64,000 bases of DNA, taken from the NCBI RefSeq assembly GCF_900094595.1, contig NZ_FMAD01000002.1, positions 558,001 to 622,000 of the forward strand, written 5' to 3'. Of this stretch, positions 29,793-39,987 are shown in pieces. The notes beneath the pieces were generated by a model. It saw nothing but the letters and a program-made list of their open reading frames with translations, did no database searches and had not been told where the DNA came from. Every line of letters begins with the position of its first letter. Within the stretch, counting starts at the first letter, position 1. The translations under genes and the position numbers were made by a program. This DNA is from Cupriavidus alkaliphilus (GTDB lineage: Bacteria; Pseudomonadota; Gammaproteobacteria; Burkholderiales; Burkholderiaceae).

Positions 29793-31568
29793 GTGACCAC
29801 ATCCAAACCGCCCATCTCGCCAGGTGCCGCCGTGCCGTCCAGCATGGCCAGCCGGCTCTGGTCTTACCTGCGCCCCGAGCTGCGCATCTTTATCGGCGCC
29901 ATCCTCGCCATGGCGGTGGTGGCCGCCAGCGAAGGGGTGATCCCCAAGGTCGTCAACGACCTGCTCGACAAAGGCTTCGGCGGCGACTACGCCGGCACGC
30001 TGTGGCATGTGCCGGCGATCCTGACCGGCGTGGCGCTGATCCGCGGCGTGGCGCAGTTTGCGTCGGGCTACCTGCTCAACCTGATCTCGAACCGCGTGCT
30101 GCTGAAGATGCGGCTGCAGATGTTCGAGCGCCTGCTGCAGGCGCCGGCGTCGTTCTACCACCGCAATACCGCGGCGTCGCTGATCAACGCGGTGATCTTC
30201 GAGGTCAACCAGGTGCTGCAGATCCTGACCAGCGTGTTCATCACGCTGGTGCGCGATTCGCTCACGGTTGTCGCGCTGCTGATCTACCTGTTCTACACCA
30301 ACTGGCGCCTGACGCTGATCGTCGCGGTGATCCTGCCGGTGATCGGCTACCTGATGTCGAAGATCAACCGCAGGCTGCGCAAGCTCAACCGCGATCACCA
30401 GACCTATACCAACAATGCCGCCTACGTGGTCGAAGAAGCCGTGGGCGGCTACAAGGTGGTCAAGCTGCATGGCGGCGAGGCCTATGAACTGCGGCGCTTC
30501 CGCACCGTGGCCGAGCGGCTCAAGAACTACTCCATGCGCATGGCGGTGGCCGGCGGGCTGAACCAGCCGGTCACGGCCTTCCTGGCCGCGCTGGCACTGT
30601 CGGTGATCATCACCATTGCGATGGTGCAGGCGCAGGCCAACCAGACCACGGTGGGCGGCTTTACCGGCTTTGTGATGGCGATGCTGCTGCTGATCTCGCC
30701 GCTCAAGCACCTGACCGACATCAACCAGCCGCTGACGCGCGGCATCACCGCCGCCGAGATGATCTTCCGGCTGATCGACGAACCGGTCGAGCCGCAGGAT
30801 GGCGGCAAGCCGCTCGCCCGCGCCCGCGGCGAACTGGCCTTCGAGCAGGTCGGCTTCCGCTATGGCGAGGCGCCGCGCGCCGCGCTGGAGGGCATCGACC
30901 TGCGCGTCAGCCCGGGCGAGGTGGTGGCGCTGGTGGGGCCGTCGGGCAGCGGCAAGACCACGCTGGTCAACCTGGTGCCGCGCTTCTTCGATCCCACCTC
31001 CGGTCGCATCTTGCTCGACGGCGTGCCGCTGACCGAGCTGGCGCTCAAGGACCTGCGCAACCAGATCGCCTTCGTCAGCCAGGACGTGGTCCTGTTCAAC
31101 GACACGGTCGCGGCCAATGTGGCCTATGGCGCGCAGCCTGACAGCGAGATCGATATGGCCCGCGTCGAGCGCGCGCTGGCGGCGGCCTACCTGACCGAAA
31201 CCGTCAAGGGCCTGCCCGAGGGCGTGCAGACCAATATCGGCGACAACGGCATGAAGCTGTCCGGCGGCCAGCGCCAGCGCCTGGCGATTGCGCGCGCGCT
31301 GTACAAGGATGCGCCGATCCTGATCCTGGACGAGGCCACCTCGGCGCTGGACTCGGAATCGGAGCGCCAGGTGCAGGCGGCGCTGGAAGAACTGATGAAG
31401 GGCCGCACCACTCTGGTGATCGCGCACCGGCTGTCGACCATCGAGAATGCCGACCGCATCGCCGTGCTCGACCACGGCCGCGTCGCCGAGACCGGCACCC
31501 ACGCGCAGCTGCTCGCGGCCAATGGCCTGTACGCCGGGCTGCACCGGATCCAGTTCGCCAGCCATTAG
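29793..31568 (+). CDS. msbA: Lipid A export ABC transporter (ATP-binding/permease)
   Basis: 591-residue half-transporter that flips lipid A-core across the inner membrane. Six transmembrane helices lie in about residues 20-310 and the ATPase domain follows: Walker [13 protein letters not shown], signature [15 protein letters not shown], Walker [13 protein letters not shown], and the H-loop in VIAHRLST. The start is uncertain: GTG 29793 is used; GTG 29757 or ATG 29844 would also be in frame. Context of LPS glycosyltransferases supports MsbA. Confidence 0.92.
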   Translation: MTTSKPPISPGAAVPSSMASRLWSYLRPELRIFIGAILAMAVVAASEGVIPKVVNDLLDKGFGGDYAGTLWHVPAILTGVALIRGVAQFASGYLLNLISNRVLLKMRLQMFERLLQAPASFYHRNTAASLINAVIFEVNQVLQILTSVFITLVRDSLTVVALLIYLFYTNWRLTLIVAVILPVIGYLMSKINRRLRKLNRDHQTYTNNAAYVVEEAVGGYKVVKLHGGEAYELRRFRTVAERLKNYSMRMAVAGGLNQPVTAFLAALALSVIITIAMVQAQANQTTVGGFTGFVMAMLLLISPLKHLTDINQPLTRGITAAEMIFRLIDEPVEPQDGGKPLARARGELAFEQVGFRYGEAPRAALEGIDLRVSPGEVVALVGPSGSGKTTLVNLVPRFFDPTSGRILLDGVPLTELALKDLRNQIAFVSQDVVLFNDTVAANVAYGAQPDSEIDMARVERALAAAYLTETVKGLPEGVQTNIGDNGMKLSGGQRQRLAIARALYKDAPILILDEATSALDSESERQVQAALEELMKGRTTLVIAHRLSTIENADRIAVLDHGRVAETGTHAQLLAANGLYAGLHRIQFASH

Positions 31569-31588
31569 GCGGTTGCGGACCATCCAGC

Positions 31589-31622
31589 AAAAAGGGCCGG
31601 TGCGAATGCACCGGCCCTTTTT
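31589..31622. terminator. Strong bidirectional terminator
   Basis: Perfect 15-bp stem AAAAAGGGCCGGTGC / GCACCGGCCCTTTTT with loop GAAT, between the convergent msbA (+) and heptosyltransferase (-) genes. Confidence 0.92.
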
Positions 31623-31641
31623 TGTTGCCGTGGCGGCGGGA

Positions 31642-32619
31642 TCAGTTGGTCGAAGTGACCCGGGGCAGCACTTCGTCGATGGCGGCCAGCACCTCGTCCC
31701 GTTGCGGCACCACGCCGCCGCCGCCCAGCGACACCGCGCGGCCCGGCACATCGACGCCGTACAGGTGACGCGAGGTGGTCGTGAACAGGATCACCGTCGG
31801 CCGGCGCAGCGCGTCGGCAATATGCACGAAGCCGGTGTCCATGCCGACCACCAGCGAGGCCTTGCCCACCATCTGCGCCACGCCGGTGATGCTCAGGCGC
31901 GGCATCACCTCGGCCCCAGGCACGCTGGCGGCGATGGTTTCGGCTTCCAGGCGCTCGGCGTCATTGCCCCAGGGCACCAGCACGCGCAGCCCGCGCGCCG
32001 AGATGGCGCTGCCCACGCTGATCCAGTCGGCCACCGGCCACTTCTTTTCTTCGCTGGAAGTGGCGTGGAACAGCATCGCATAGGGACCCTTGCCGGCCGC
32101 CGCGGGCGTGTCCGCCGGCATTTCCAGGCCGTAGTCCATCTCCCGGGTCATTTCGTAGCCGAGCGCGCGGCTGACCGCGCGGCGCATGCGGTTGCGCGCG
32201 CAATCCTCTTCCACGAACGGCTGGAACACATGGTTGTAGGCGAAGCGCGCGCCGCTCTCGCCCAGTTCCTGGACCGGGTAGCCATAGCGATGGCGCGTGC
32301 GGGCGAGGAAGGTGACGATGGCGCTCTTGTAGACGCCGTGGACGTCCAGCACCGCGTCGTATTTCTCGCGGCGCAAGGCGCGCAGGGCAGCGAAGATCTC
32401 CCGCAGGCCGGCCCAGCTGCGCGCCTTCTTGAAGCCGCGCAGCGGTGCGGCGATCACGCGCTCGATATTGGGATTCCAGCGCGGCACGTCGGCGCAATAG
32501 GAGTCGGCGATCCAGTCGATCTTGACGCCGGGAAAGGCGCGCTGCAGGTCAGCCACCAGTGGCTGGGTGAACACCATGTCGCCGAGCGAGGTCAGCTTGA
32601 CGATGAGAATACGTTTCAT
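31642..32619 (-). CDS. waaC: Lipopolysaccharide heptosyltransferase I
   Basis: 325-residue GT9 enzyme adding the first L-glycero-D-manno-heptose to Kdo2-lipid A. The N-terminal MKRILIVKLTSLGDMVFTQP, the middle DVHGVYKSAI and the C-terminal LVVGMDTGFVHIADALRRPTVILFTTT (donor-binding D-x-G-x-x-H) are all family motifs. The start ATG at 32619 fits the conserved beginning. Confidence 0.9.
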   Translation of the reverse strand: MKRILIVKLTSLGDMVFTQPLVADLQRAFPGVKIDWIADSYCADVPRWNPNIERVIAAPLRGFKKARSWAGLREIFAALRALRREKYDAVLDVHGVYKSAIVTFLARTRHRYGYPVQELGESGARFAYNHVFQPFVEEDCARNRMRRAVSRALGYEMTREMDYGLEMPADTPAAAGKGPYAMLFHATSSEEKKWPVADWISVGSAISARGLRVLVPWGNDAERLEAETIAASVPGAEVMPRLSITGVAQMVGKASLVVGMDTGFVHIADALRRPTVILFTTTSRHLYGVDVPGRAVSLGGGGVVPQRDEVLAAIDEVLPRVTSTN

Positions 32620-32799
32620 CGGGAACAATAGCGCGGCCAGGGGGGCCGCCTGGTTCGGAAGGTGCGTAGTATGCCTGATCCGGCGGACCTGTGTCCGTGC
32701 GATGCATGGGCAACATGCGGCGCGCCGGCCGGCGCGCGATCCGTTAGTATTGGTTCCAGAAGCCTCACGACGATGATGCCATTCCAACCGGAGACCACC

Positions 32800-33390
32800 A
32801 TGTCAGACACGGCATTCCCGATCAGCCGCTACGCCGTCCCGGCGTTGGCCGACCTCCCCGACGATATCCGCGCGCGCATCCTGGAAGTCCAGGAGAAGGC
32901 CGGCTTCGTCCCCAACGTCTTTCTGGCGCTGGCGTACCGTCCGGATGAATTCCGCGCCTTCTTCGCCTATCACGATGCGCTGATGCTCAAGGACGGCGGC
33001 CTGACCAAGGGCGAGCGCGAGATGATCGTGGTGGCCACGTCCGCCGCCAACCAGTGCCTGTATTGCGTGGTGGCGCATGGCGCGATCCTGCGCATCTACG
33101 AGAAGAAGCCGCTGGTCGCGGACCAGGTCGCGGTGAACTACCTGAAGGCCGACATCCCGCCGCGCCAGCGCGCCATGCTCGACTTCGCCATGAAGGTCTG
33201 CACCGCTTCGCATGAAGTCGGCGAGGCCGATTTCGACGCGCTGCGCGCGCACGGCTTTTCCGACGAGGACGCCTGGGATATTGCCGCGATCACCGCGTTC
33301 TTCGGCCTGTCCAACCGCATGGCCAATACCATCGGCATGCGCCCGAACGACGAGTTCTACCTGATGGGCCGGGTACCGAAGGCGAAGTAG
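32800..33390 (+). CDS. Peroxidase-related AhpD/carboxymuconolactone decarboxylase-like protein
   Basis: 196 residues. The AhpD redox motif is CLYCVVAHG (Cys86-x2-Cys89-x3-His93), preceded by LTKGEREMIVVATSAANQC. This matches the 'uncharacterized peroxidase-related enzyme' family, predicted to reduce peroxides with the Cys pair. Start: ATG 32800 has GGAG 7 nt upstream; the earlier in-frame ATGs at 32773 and 32776 lack it. Confidence 0.87.
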   Translation: MSDTAFPISRYAVPALADLPDDIRARILEVQEKAGFVPNVFLALAYRPDEFRAFFAYHDALMLKDGGLTKGEREMIVVATSAANQCLYCVVAHGAILRIYEKKPLVADQVAVNYLKADIPPRQRAMLDFAMKVCTASHEVGEADFDALRAHGFSDEDAWDIAAITAFFGLSNRMANTIGMRPNDEFYLMGRVPKAK

Positions 33391-33420
33391 CGGCGCCGCG
33401 GTGCCGCGGCGCCGGGTGGC

Positions 33421-33930
33421 TCAGCGCACTTCGGCGCAGGCACCGCTCTTGGGATCGAACAGTACCGGCCACGCCTGCTCGTAGATGCCGGGCGTGCAGT
33501 ACTTCTCGCAGCGGTTATGGGCCAGCGTGACGCGGCGCGGATCCTGCCAGACCAGCAGCTTGCACTGGCTGCCGTCGATCGCCTGCAGCTCGATGTGCGG
33601 GGTCGCGCGAACCTGGCGGAACTGCACCAGGTTGAATTCGCAACTGCCGCGCCGCGATACCCACAGCTTCCATTTCAGCGCGCGCACTTCGTTGGCCTGG
33701 ACGTCCATCAGCGCGTCTTCGCGGAAGCCGTCTTCCTCGGTGCGCTTGCACGCCGCGGCAAGGTTGATGACCTTGGGCGCGATCGGCGTGGCGCGCTCCT
33801 TGGGCGCCTCGGGGACTTCTACCTTGGCTGCGGGCGGTGGCGGCGGCGCGCGCCTGGCGATCGGCAATGGCGCGCACGCCACCGATAACAGGAGGGCCAG
33901 CACACAGGCCCCATGGTTCGTGGCGTTCAT
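33421..33930 (-). CDS. Exported hypothetical protein (possible lipoprotein)
   Basis: 169 residues. Signal peptide at about 1-20 with a Cys at 19 (LLLSVACAP), an imperfect lipobox. A Pro-rich linker follows, then a domain with five more Cys residues (CKRTEEDGF, SCEFNLVQF, QCKLLVW, RCEKYC) that may form disulfides in the periplasm. Family not recognised. Confidence 0.65.
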   Translation of the reverse strand: MNATNHGACVLALLLSVACAPLPIARRAPPPPPAAKVEVPEAPKERATPIAPKVINLAAACKRTEEDGFREDALMDVQANEVRALKWKLWVSRRGSCEFNLVQFRQVRATPHIELQAIDGSQCKLLVWQDPRRVTLAHNRCEKYCTPGIYEQAWPVLFDPKSGACAEVR

Positions 33931-34209
33931 GCCGGACTCCTTGCTTGCCGACCGGCCCTACGCGCCCGAACGGCTCGCGCGGACAGCCGGGTGCGGCCTC
34001 CGTGCGAAGGCCGCTGACTACCTTCGCTTAGTTATAGCGGATGGCAAACGGAAAAGGGGTAGGGCGATTCCCCAGTCCAGAAGTCACCGTGCGCAAGGCA
34101 TCGGACAGGCGCCGTCGATGCATCGCGGTTACGTTCTTAAACAGCTTGAAACACTGCTGTGCGCACCCGCGTGCTAGCCTCGCTCCAACCTGTGCTTGCC
34201 CGTTCCGAC

Positions 34210-34536
34210 ATGAAGCCCCGCCTCCTGGTATCCCTTGTGGTCCTGCCCATGCTCCTCGGCTCCTTCTGCGCCGCCGCCCATGCCGACGACGACTGGGACG
34301 ACGATGACCGTTACGATGGGCGGCACTATGGCCGCTATTACAAAGGCGACGACTACAAGGAAGAATTCTGGGTCGGCAACTGCAAGATCAAGCGCAAGTG
34401 GAAGGGCAACGGCGAGTACAAGGAAGAGCGCAAGTGCAAGGACCGTCCGGTGGTGTACCAGCCGCCGCCCCCGCCGGTGTATTACCAGCCCGAACCCGCG
34501 CTGGTCATCAGCCCGCACGTCGTGATCCGGCCGTAA
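34210..34536 (+). CDS. Small exported hypothetical protein, Asp/Tyr/Pro-rich
   Basis: 108 residues. Signal peptide about 1-25 (LLVSLVVLPMLLGSFCAAAHA), then an acidic segment DDDWDDDDRYDG, a Lys-rich middle with two Cys (GNCKIKRKW, RKCKDRP) and a Pro/Tyr-rich C-terminus. The ATG at 34210 is preferred over an upstream GTG because it places the signal peptide at the N-terminus. Function unknown. Confidence 0.65.
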   Translation: MKPRLLVSLVVLPMLLGSFCAAAHADDDWDDDDRYDGRHYGRYYKGDDYKEEFWVGNCKIKRKWKGNGEYKEERKCKDRPVVYQPPPPPVYYQPEPALVISPHVVIRP

Positions 34537-34543
34537 AGCGAGA

Positions 34544-34569
34544 CAGCCCGCCAGCTTGGCGGGCTGTTT
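34544..34569 (+). terminator. Intrinsic terminator
   Basis: Perfect 10-bp stem CAGCCCGCCA / TGGCGGGCTG with a 3-nt loop followed by TTT, directly after the small exported protein gene and before the convergent rng. Confidence 0.75.
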
Positions 34570-34600
34570 CGCTATGCCGGCAGCGCTCGCGCCGGCCGCT

Positions 34601-36067
34601 TCACATCAGGATGATGTCGTACTGCTCCTGGTGGAAGGTCGATTCCACCTGCAGCGAAATCGGCTTGCCGATGAAGTCTCCCAGCATCGCCAGGTGCTGG
34701 CTTTCCTCTTCCAGGAACAGGTCGATCACTTCCTGCGAGGCCAGGATGCGGAACTCGCGCGGGTTGAACTGGCGCGATTCGCGCATGATCTCGCGCAGGA
34801 TGTCGTAGCAGACCGTGCGCGGCGTCTTGACCTGGCCCTTGCCCTGGCAGACCGGGCATTGTTCGCACAGCACATGCGCCAGCGATTCGCGCGTGCGCTT
34901 GCGCGTCATCTCCACCAGGCCCAGCTGCGAGAAGCTGTTGACGGTGATGCGGGTGCGGTCGCGCGACAGCGCGCGCTTGAGCTCGGACAGCACCGCGTCG
35001 CGGTGCTCGGCGTTCTCCATGTCGATGAAATCGATGATGATGATGCCGCCGAGGTTGCGCAGCCGCAGCTGGCGCGCGATGGTATGGGCCGCCTCCAGGT
35101 TGGTCTTGAAGATGGTGTCGTCGAAGTTGCGCGCGCCCACGTAGCCGCCGGTGTTGACGTCGATGGTCGTCATCGCCTCGGTCTGGTCGATCATCAGGTA
35201 GCCGCCCGACTTCAGGTCGACGCGGCGCGACAGCGCCTTCTCGATCTCGGCGTCGATATTGAACAGGTCGAAGATCGGGCGCTCGCCGGTGTAGTGCGAC
35301 AGCCGCGGCAGCACCGCCGGCGTGTATTCCTTGGCGAACTCCAGCAGCATCTGGTAGTTCTCGCGCGAGTCGATCTGGATCACGCCGGTGGCGTCGTTGA
35401 TGAAGTCGCGCAGCACGCGCTGGGCCAGGTTCAGGTCCTGGTAGAGCAGGCTGGGGGCGGGCAGGGTGGTGGCGTTCTGGCGGATCGCGCCCCAGATCTT
35501 GCGCAGGTAGGCGATATCGTTGCCGAGTTCCTCGTCGGTCGCTTCCTCGGCGATGGTGCGCACGATAAAGCCGCCGCGCTCGTCCGCGGGCACCAGCCCC
35601 TGCACGCGGCTGCGCAGCGCCTCGCGGTCGACCTCGCCTTCGATGCGCTGCGAGATGCCGATATGCGGGTCCTGCGGCAGGTACACCAGCGTGCGCCCGG
35701 CGATGCTGACCTGGGTCGACAGCCGCGCGCCCTTGGTGCCGATCGGGTCCTTGATCACCTGCACCATCAGCGCCTGGCCTTCGAACAGGGTCTTCTCGAT
35801 GGCGAGCTGCGGGGTGGAGTTGTTGCGGTCCGGGTCGCGCGGGTGCCAGATGTCGGCGACGTGCAGGAAGGCGGCGCGCTCCAGGCCGATGTCGATAAAG
35901 GCCGACTGCATGCCGGGCAGCACCCGCACCACCTTGCCCAGGTAGATATTGCCGACCAGCCCGCGCGTAAGCGTGCGTTCGACATGCAGTTCCTGGACGG
36001 CGGCCTGCTGCACGATGGCGACGCGGGTCTCTTGGGGCGTGATGTTGACGAGTATGTCTTCAGTCAT
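34601..36067 (-). CDS. rng: Ribonuclease G
   Basis: 488-residue endoribonuclease (E. coli 489) maturing the 16S 5' end. N-terminal MTEDILVNITPQETRVA, S1 domain with GNIYLGKVVRVLPGMQSAFIDIG, catalytic IIIIDFIDMENAEHRDAV, and the zinc-link Cys motif CEQCPVCQGKG. The ATG at 36067 excludes a non-conserved Arg-rich upstream stretch. First gene of the leftward rng-maf-rlmH-rsfS-nadD set by position, though those genes are encoded further right and read toward it. Confidence 0.95.
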   Translation of the reverse strand: MTEDILVNITPQETRVAIVQQAAVQELHVERTLTRGLVGNIYLGKVVRVLPGMQSAFIDIGLERAAFLHVADIWHPRDPDRNNSTPQLAIEKTLFEGQALMVQVIKDPIGTKGARLSTQVSIAGRTLVYLPQDPHIGISQRIEGEVDREALRSRVQGLVPADERGGFIVRTIAEEATDEELGNDIAYLRKIWGAIRQNATTLPAPSLLYQDLNLAQRVLRDFINDATGVIQIDSRENYQMLLEFAKEYTPAVLPRLSHYTGERPIFDLFNIDAEIEKALSRRVDLKSGGYLMIDQTEAMTTIDVNTGGYVGARNFDDTIFKTNLEAAHTIARQLRLRNLGGIIIIDFIDMENAEHRDAVLSELKRALSRDRTRITVNSFSQLGLVEMTRKRTRESLAHVLCEQCPVCQGKGQVKTPRTVCYDILREIMRESRQFNPREFRILASQEVIDLFLEEESQHLAMLGDFIGKPISLQVESTFHQEQYDIILM

Positions 36068-36146
36068 AGCGGGTGAAACGCGTCGCCGGCGGGCGCGGTG
36101 AGCGCCGGACAAACGGCGGGATTAGCGGCAGGATCAGAGCGGAATC

Positions 36147-36175
36147 AGGGCCGGGTCAGGGCCGGGTCAGGGCCG
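36147..36175. repeat. Short tandem repeat between rng and maf
   Basis: An 11-nt unit (GGGCCGGGTCA) repeated about two and a half times, within the 132-bp gap upstream of rng. Confidence 0.6.
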
Positions 36176-36199
36176 CACAGGGTTGGCCGGCGGCGCCGC

Positions 36200-36814
36200 T
36201 CAGAACCGCAGCCTGGCCTGGCGAAGTAACGCGGCCGTCTCAAACAAGGGCAAGCCCATGATACCTGAATAGCTGCCCGCAATCCGCGCCACGAACTCGG
36301 CCGCGCGGCCCTGGATACCGTAGGCGCCGGCCTTGCCCAGCGGCTCGCCGCTGGCGACGTAGCGCTCGATCTCGGCGGGCTGCAGCGGGCGGAAGGTGAC
36401 TTCGGAAACCGACAGCGCATGGCGCATGCCGGTGGCCGACACCACCGTCACCGCGGTCAGCACGCGGTGGGTGGTGCCCGCCAGCGCGCCCAGCATGGCC
36501 GCGGCGTCGGCGCCGTCGGCGGGTTTGCCGAGGATGCGTCCGCCCAGGCAGACCGTGGTGTCCGAGGTCAGCACCGGCGCATCGGGCAGCGCGCGGCGTT
36601 CGCGGCGGCGCAGCGCGGCTTCGGCCTTGAGCGCGCACACGCGCTGGACATAGTCGTCGGGGCTCTCGCCGGGCAGCACCGCTTCGAGCGCTTCGGCGTC
36701 TTCTTGGTCGTCGGCCAGCAGCAGTTCGTAGCGCACGCCGAGCTGGGTCAGCAGCTCGCGGCGGCGCGGGCTTTGCGAGGCGAGGTAGAGGTAGTCGTGC
36801 AGGGTGTCGGGCAT
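36200..36814 (-). CDS. maf: Maf family nucleotide pyrophosphatase (YhdE type)
   Basis: 204 residues. [15 protein letters not shown] at the N-terminus is the Maf signature; [18 protein letters not shown] carries catalytic residues; [13 protein letters not shown] and [13 protein letters not shown] complete the family. Hydrolyses dTTP/UTP or modified nucleotides as housecleaning. Follows rlmH by 31 nt in the same direction. Confidence 0.92.
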   Translation of the reverse strand: MPDTLHDYLYLASQSPRRRELLTQLGVRYELLLADDQEDAEALEAVLPGESPDDYVQRVCALKAEAALRRRERRALPDAPVLTSDTTVCLGGRILGKPADGADAAAMLGALAGTTHRVLTAVTVVSATGMRHALSVSEVTFRPLQPAEIERYVASGEPLGKAGAYGIQGRAAEFVARIAGSYSGIMGLPLFETAALLRQARLRF

Positions 36815-36845
36815 CGCGGCGGGGGCCTTCCGGCGACGGCCGGGA

Positions 36846-37325
36846 TCAGGCCCGATGGTAGGGGTGGTTCTGCGTGACGGACCACGCGCGGTACAACTGC
36901 TCGGCCAGCAGCACGCGCACCATGCCGTGCGGCAGGGTCAGGCTGGACAGCCGGATCAGGGTGCTGGCGCGGGCCTTGAGCGCGGGATCGAGCCCGTCGG
37001 CGCCGCCGATCAGGAACGCCACGTCGCCGCCCTCGCGCTGCCAGTCGGTCAGCTGCGCGGCCAGTTGCACCGTGGTGAAGTCGCGGCCGCGCTCGTCCAG
37101 CGCAACGATCCGGCACTGCTTCGACAGGCTGCCCAGCACCGACTCGATGCGCGCGGCTTCGCGCTGCATCACGGTGGCGGCGTTATTGCTGGAAGAACGC
37201 GTTTCCGGCTTGACCTCGCGCAGCTCGATGCGCAGCTCGGGCGGCATGCGCTTGGCGTATTCGCTGAAGCCGGTTTCGATCCAGCCGGGCATCTTGTGGC
37301 CGACGGCCACGATCACCAGTTGCAT
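36846..37325 (-). CDS. rlmH: 23S rRNA (pseudouridine1915-N3)-methyltransferase
   Basis: 159-residue SPOUT enzyme (E. coli 155) methylating pseudouridine 1915 in helix 69. [27 protein letters not shown] and [24 protein letters not shown] are family motifs. It lies between rsfS and maf as in other proteobacteria. Confidence 0.95.
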   Translation of the reverse strand: MQLVIVAVGHKMPGWIETGFSEYAKRMPPELRIELREVKPETRSSSNNAATVMQREAARIESVLGSLSKQCRIVALDERGRDFTTVQLAAQLTDWQREGGDVAFLIGGADGLDPALKARASTLIRLSSLTLPHGMVRVLLAEQLYRAWSVTQNHPYHRA

Positions 37326-37389
37326 GGGTCAGACGATGCGGTAATGCGGCGCGGCCGCCGGACTGACGCCCAACGGCCGCGCACCGGAC

Positions 37390-38124
37390 TCAGGCCGAGC
37401 GGGTGGCGCGCTTGCGCGCGGCCGGCTTGGCCGCGGCGGTCTTGGCCGGTGCCTTCTTGGCCGGGGCCTTCTTTGCCGCGGTCTTGGTGGCGGTCTTGCG
37501 CGCGGCGGTGCCGGCGGCGGTCTTGCGCGGCGCGGCGGCGCGGGTGCCGGCGGTCTTGCCGGCCGGGGTCTTGGCGGCGCTCTTGCGGGCCGGCTTGCGG
37601 ATGGTGGCGATGGCATCCGCGTCGGTGTCCTCGTGGCCCATCGGCGGCGACGGCTCCTTCATGCCTTCGGGCAGGCGTGCCAGCGCCGGGCGCAGGTTGC
37701 TGGCGCGGCGCACCGTGCGCACCGGGGCCTCGTCTTCGTCTTCGTCCATGGGCTCACTGGCCTTGGCCAGGCGGGCGCCGGCGGCCAGCTTCATGCGCAC
37801 CGGCTTGTCGCCCCAGATCTCTTCGAGGTTGTAGTACAGGCGAAGTTGCGGCTGCAGGATGTGGACCACGGCGTCGCCGCAGTCGACCAGCACCCATTCG
37901 CCGGTTTCCAGGCCCTCGACCGCCACGATATGGCCGCCCGCTTCCTTGACCGTATCCCGCACCGACGCTGCCAGCGCCTTGGTCTGGCGGTTGGATGTGC
38001 CGCTGGCAATCACCACCCGGTCGAACAGTTCCGTCAGGTGGCTGGTGTCGTACACCTTGATGTCCTGCGCTTTGACATCCTCGAGGCCGTCGACGATGGC
38101 GCGTTGCAGTTTACGAATATCCAT
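37390..38124 (-). CDS. rsfS: Ribosomal silencing factor RsfS with long Lys/Ala-rich tail
   Basis: 244 residues. Residues 1-110 are a normal RsfS, which binds L14 and blocks subunit joining (VIASGTSNRQTKALAASV, EWVLVDCGDAVVHILQ, YYNLEEIWGD). They are followed by an acidic linker (DEDEDEA, 127-133) and a histone-H1-like basic tail (about 177-244) of repeated KxAAK/PAKK units. RsfS elsewhere is about 105-130 residues. The ATG at 38124 begins the conserved MDIRKLQRAIVDGLED. It starts 62 nt downstream of nadD in the operon order. Confidence 0.92.
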   Translation of the reverse strand: MDIRKLQRAIVDGLEDVKAQDIKVYDTSHLTELFDRVVIASGTSNRQTKALAASVRDTVKEAGGHIVAVEGLETGEWVLVDCGDAVVHILQPQLRLYYNLEEIWGDKPVRMKLAAGARLAKASEPMDEDEDEAPVRTVRRASNLRPALARLPEGMKEPSPPMGHEDTDADAIATIRKPARKSAAKTPAGKTAGTRAAAPRKTAAGTAARKTATKTAAKKAPAKKAPAKTAAAKPAARKRATRSA

Positions 38125-38186
38125 GGGTGTCTTCTTGTTCAGCTCAGATCGGTTTGGGGGTGGGCGCGGGGTCGATGCAACCCTGG

Positions 38187-38924
38187 TCATGCCCGGGCCG
38201 GGGCGTTGCGGTACAGCCCGTGGCTGGCAATGTAGTGTGCCACGCCGGGCGGCAATTGGTCATCTGCCGGCTCGCCGGCTGCCAGCCGCTGGCGCAGATG
38301 GGTGGAAGAGAGGTCGACGGCGAGCGTCTGGTCGATCCACATCCGGCCGGAGGGCGTGCATTGTATCAGGTGCGTGTCGGCCTGGCGTTCGGCCAGCGCG
38401 GCCAGCACCGGGCCCTCCAGCGCCGCCAGCGCAAAGCGCGGCCGTGTTGCGGTGCACAGGTGCACGTGCGCGAACAGTTCCTGCCAGCCATGCCAGGTGT
38501 GCAGGCGCAGCAGCTGGTCGGCGCCCATCAGCCAGCACAGCGAGGCCTCGGGGCCGTATTCGTCGCGCAGCTGGCGCACCGTGTCGATGGTGTAGCTGGG
38601 GCCGGCGCGATCCACCTCCATGCGGCTGACGCGGACTTTGGCGCCGCTGTCGCCCAGCGCAGCGGCGGCCAGCTCGGTCATCGCCAGGCGGTCGGCGGCC
38701 GGGGTCACGTCGTCGCCTTTCTGCCAGGACTGGCCGGTGGGAATCCATACCAGCTCGTCCAGGCCCAGATGGTCGATGCACAGACGCGCCAGCGCCAGGT
38801 GGCCGACGTGGGGCGGATCGAAGGTGCCGCCCAGGATACCCAGGCGGTAGGGGCGGGCGGCGCCGGGCTGTGGCGACGCGCCCGCGTCGGCGGCGGGCAT
38901 GCGGGGATGCGCGGGATGGGCCAT
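38187..38924 (-). CDS. nadD: Nicotinate-nucleotide adenylyltransferase
   Basis: 245 residues. GILGGTFDPPHVGHLALA holds the nucleotidyltransferase HxGH motif, and SSTHLRQRLA the SxxxR(S/T)-type motif. It makes nicotinate adenine dinucleotide from NaMN and ATP in NAD synthesis. The N-terminal 26 residues precede the usual start; ATG 38900 is an alternative. It begins 10 nt after the hemF stop, so they are coupled. Confidence 0.93.
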   Translation of the reverse strand: MAHPAHPRMPAADAGASPQPGAARPYRLGILGGTFDPPHVGHLALARLCIDHLGLDELVWIPTGQSWQKGDDVTPAADRLAMTELAAAALGDSGAKVRVSRMEVDRAGPSYTIDTVRQLRDEYGPEASLCWLMGADQLLRLHTWHGWQELFAHVHLCTATRPRFALAALEGPVLAALAERQADTHLIQCTPSGRMWIDQTLAVDLSSTHLRQRLAAGEPADDQLPPGVAHYIASHGLYRNAPARA

Positions 38925-38934
38925 GGGTCAGCCG

Positions 38935-39846
38935 TCAGGCCCAGTTGCGCGCCGGCAGGAAATCGGTGTACAGCGCCGCTTCGGGGCTGCCCGGTTCCGG
39001 TTGCCAGTCATAGCGCCAGGCGGCCAGCGGCGGCATCGACATCAGGATGGACTCGGCGCGCCCGCCCGATTGCAGGCCGAACAGCGTGCCGCGGTCGAAC
39101 ACCAGGTTGAATTCGACGTAGCGCCCGCGCCGGTAGGCTTGGAAATCGCGCTCGCGCTCGCCGTAGGGCGTGTCCTTGCGGCCCTGCAGGATCGGCAGGT
39201 AGGCCTCCAGGAAGGCGTCGCCGACCGCCTGCATCATGGCGAAGCTGCGCTCGAAGCCGAGCGCGGAGAAGTCGTCGAAGAAGATCCCGCCGACGCCGCG
39301 CGCCTCGTTGCGGTGCTTCAGGAAGAAATACTCGTCGCACCACTGCTTGAAGCGCGGATACAGTTCGTCGCCGAAGGGGGCCAGCGCCTGCTGGCAGGTG
39401 CGGTGGAAGTGCGTGCAGTCACCGGCGTTGCCGTAGTAGGGCGTCAGGTCCATGCCGCCACCGAACCACCAGACCGGCTCCGCCCCCGGCTTGAGCGCCA
39501 GGAAGCAGCGCACGTTCATATGCACCGTCGGTACATGGGGATTGCGCGGATGGAACACCAGCGACACGCCCATGGCCTCGAAGCTGCGCCCCGCCAGTTC
39601 CGGGCGGTTGGCGGTGGCCGACGGCGGCAGGGTGTCGCCGCTGACATGAGAGAAGCCCACGCCGGCGCGCTCCATCACCGCGCCGCCTTCCAGGATGCGG
39701 GTGCGGCCGCTGCCGCGCAGGCGTTCGGTGGGCGGTTTCTCCCAGGCGTCGGTCAGGAACGGCTGGCCGTCGATGGCACCGATGGCATCGGTGATGCGGT
39801 CTTGCAGACCGAGCAGATAGGCACGGACTGCCTGGGAATCGATCAT
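38935..39846 (-). CDS. hemF: Oxygen-dependent coproporphyrinogen III oxidase
   Basis: 303 residues (E. coli 299). Motifs [54 protein letters not shown] and [24 protein letters not shown]. Catalyses the oxidative decarboxylation to protoporphyrinogen IX in haem synthesis. It precedes nadD in one transcript. Confidence 0.96.
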   Translation of the reverse strand: MIDSQAVRAYLLGLQDRITDAIGAIDGQPFLTDAWEKPPTERLRGSGRTRILEGGAVMERAGVGFSHVSGDTLPPSATANRPELAGRSFEAMGVSLVFHPRNPHVPTVHMNVRCFLALKPGAEPVWWFGGGMDLTPYYGNAGDCTHFHRTCQQALAPFGDELYPRFKQWCDEYFFLKHRNEARGVGGIFFDDFSALGFERSFAMMQAVGDAFLEAYLPILQGRKDTPYGERERDFQAYRRGRYVEFNLVFDRGTLFGLQSGGRAESILMSMPPLAAWRYDWQPEPGSPEAALYTDFLPARNWA

Positions 39847-39987
39847 GGTTGGCTGAATCGGATAAACCGACGAATGGACCGGCCGGATGGCACTCCGGCA
39901 GCCAGTCGGCTGCCGGGTGCGTCACAGCATTGTCACGATTGTACCGGCTGGGCGGCCCCTTGGTCGCCCGGGGCCGGCGGCGGCCAG

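Noticed and set aside
28638..31751. A 1037-codon open frame antisense to msbA and the GT25 gene
   Set aside because: Typical GC shadow of the real coding strand; low-complexity His/Gln/Arg-rich with no domain, while the opposite strand has intact ABC and GT25 motifs.
39895..39916. Hairpin CCGGCAGC / GCTGCCGG between purD and hemF
   Set aside because: No T-run on either strand; not supported as a terminator and too common in this GC-rich sequence to call regulatory.
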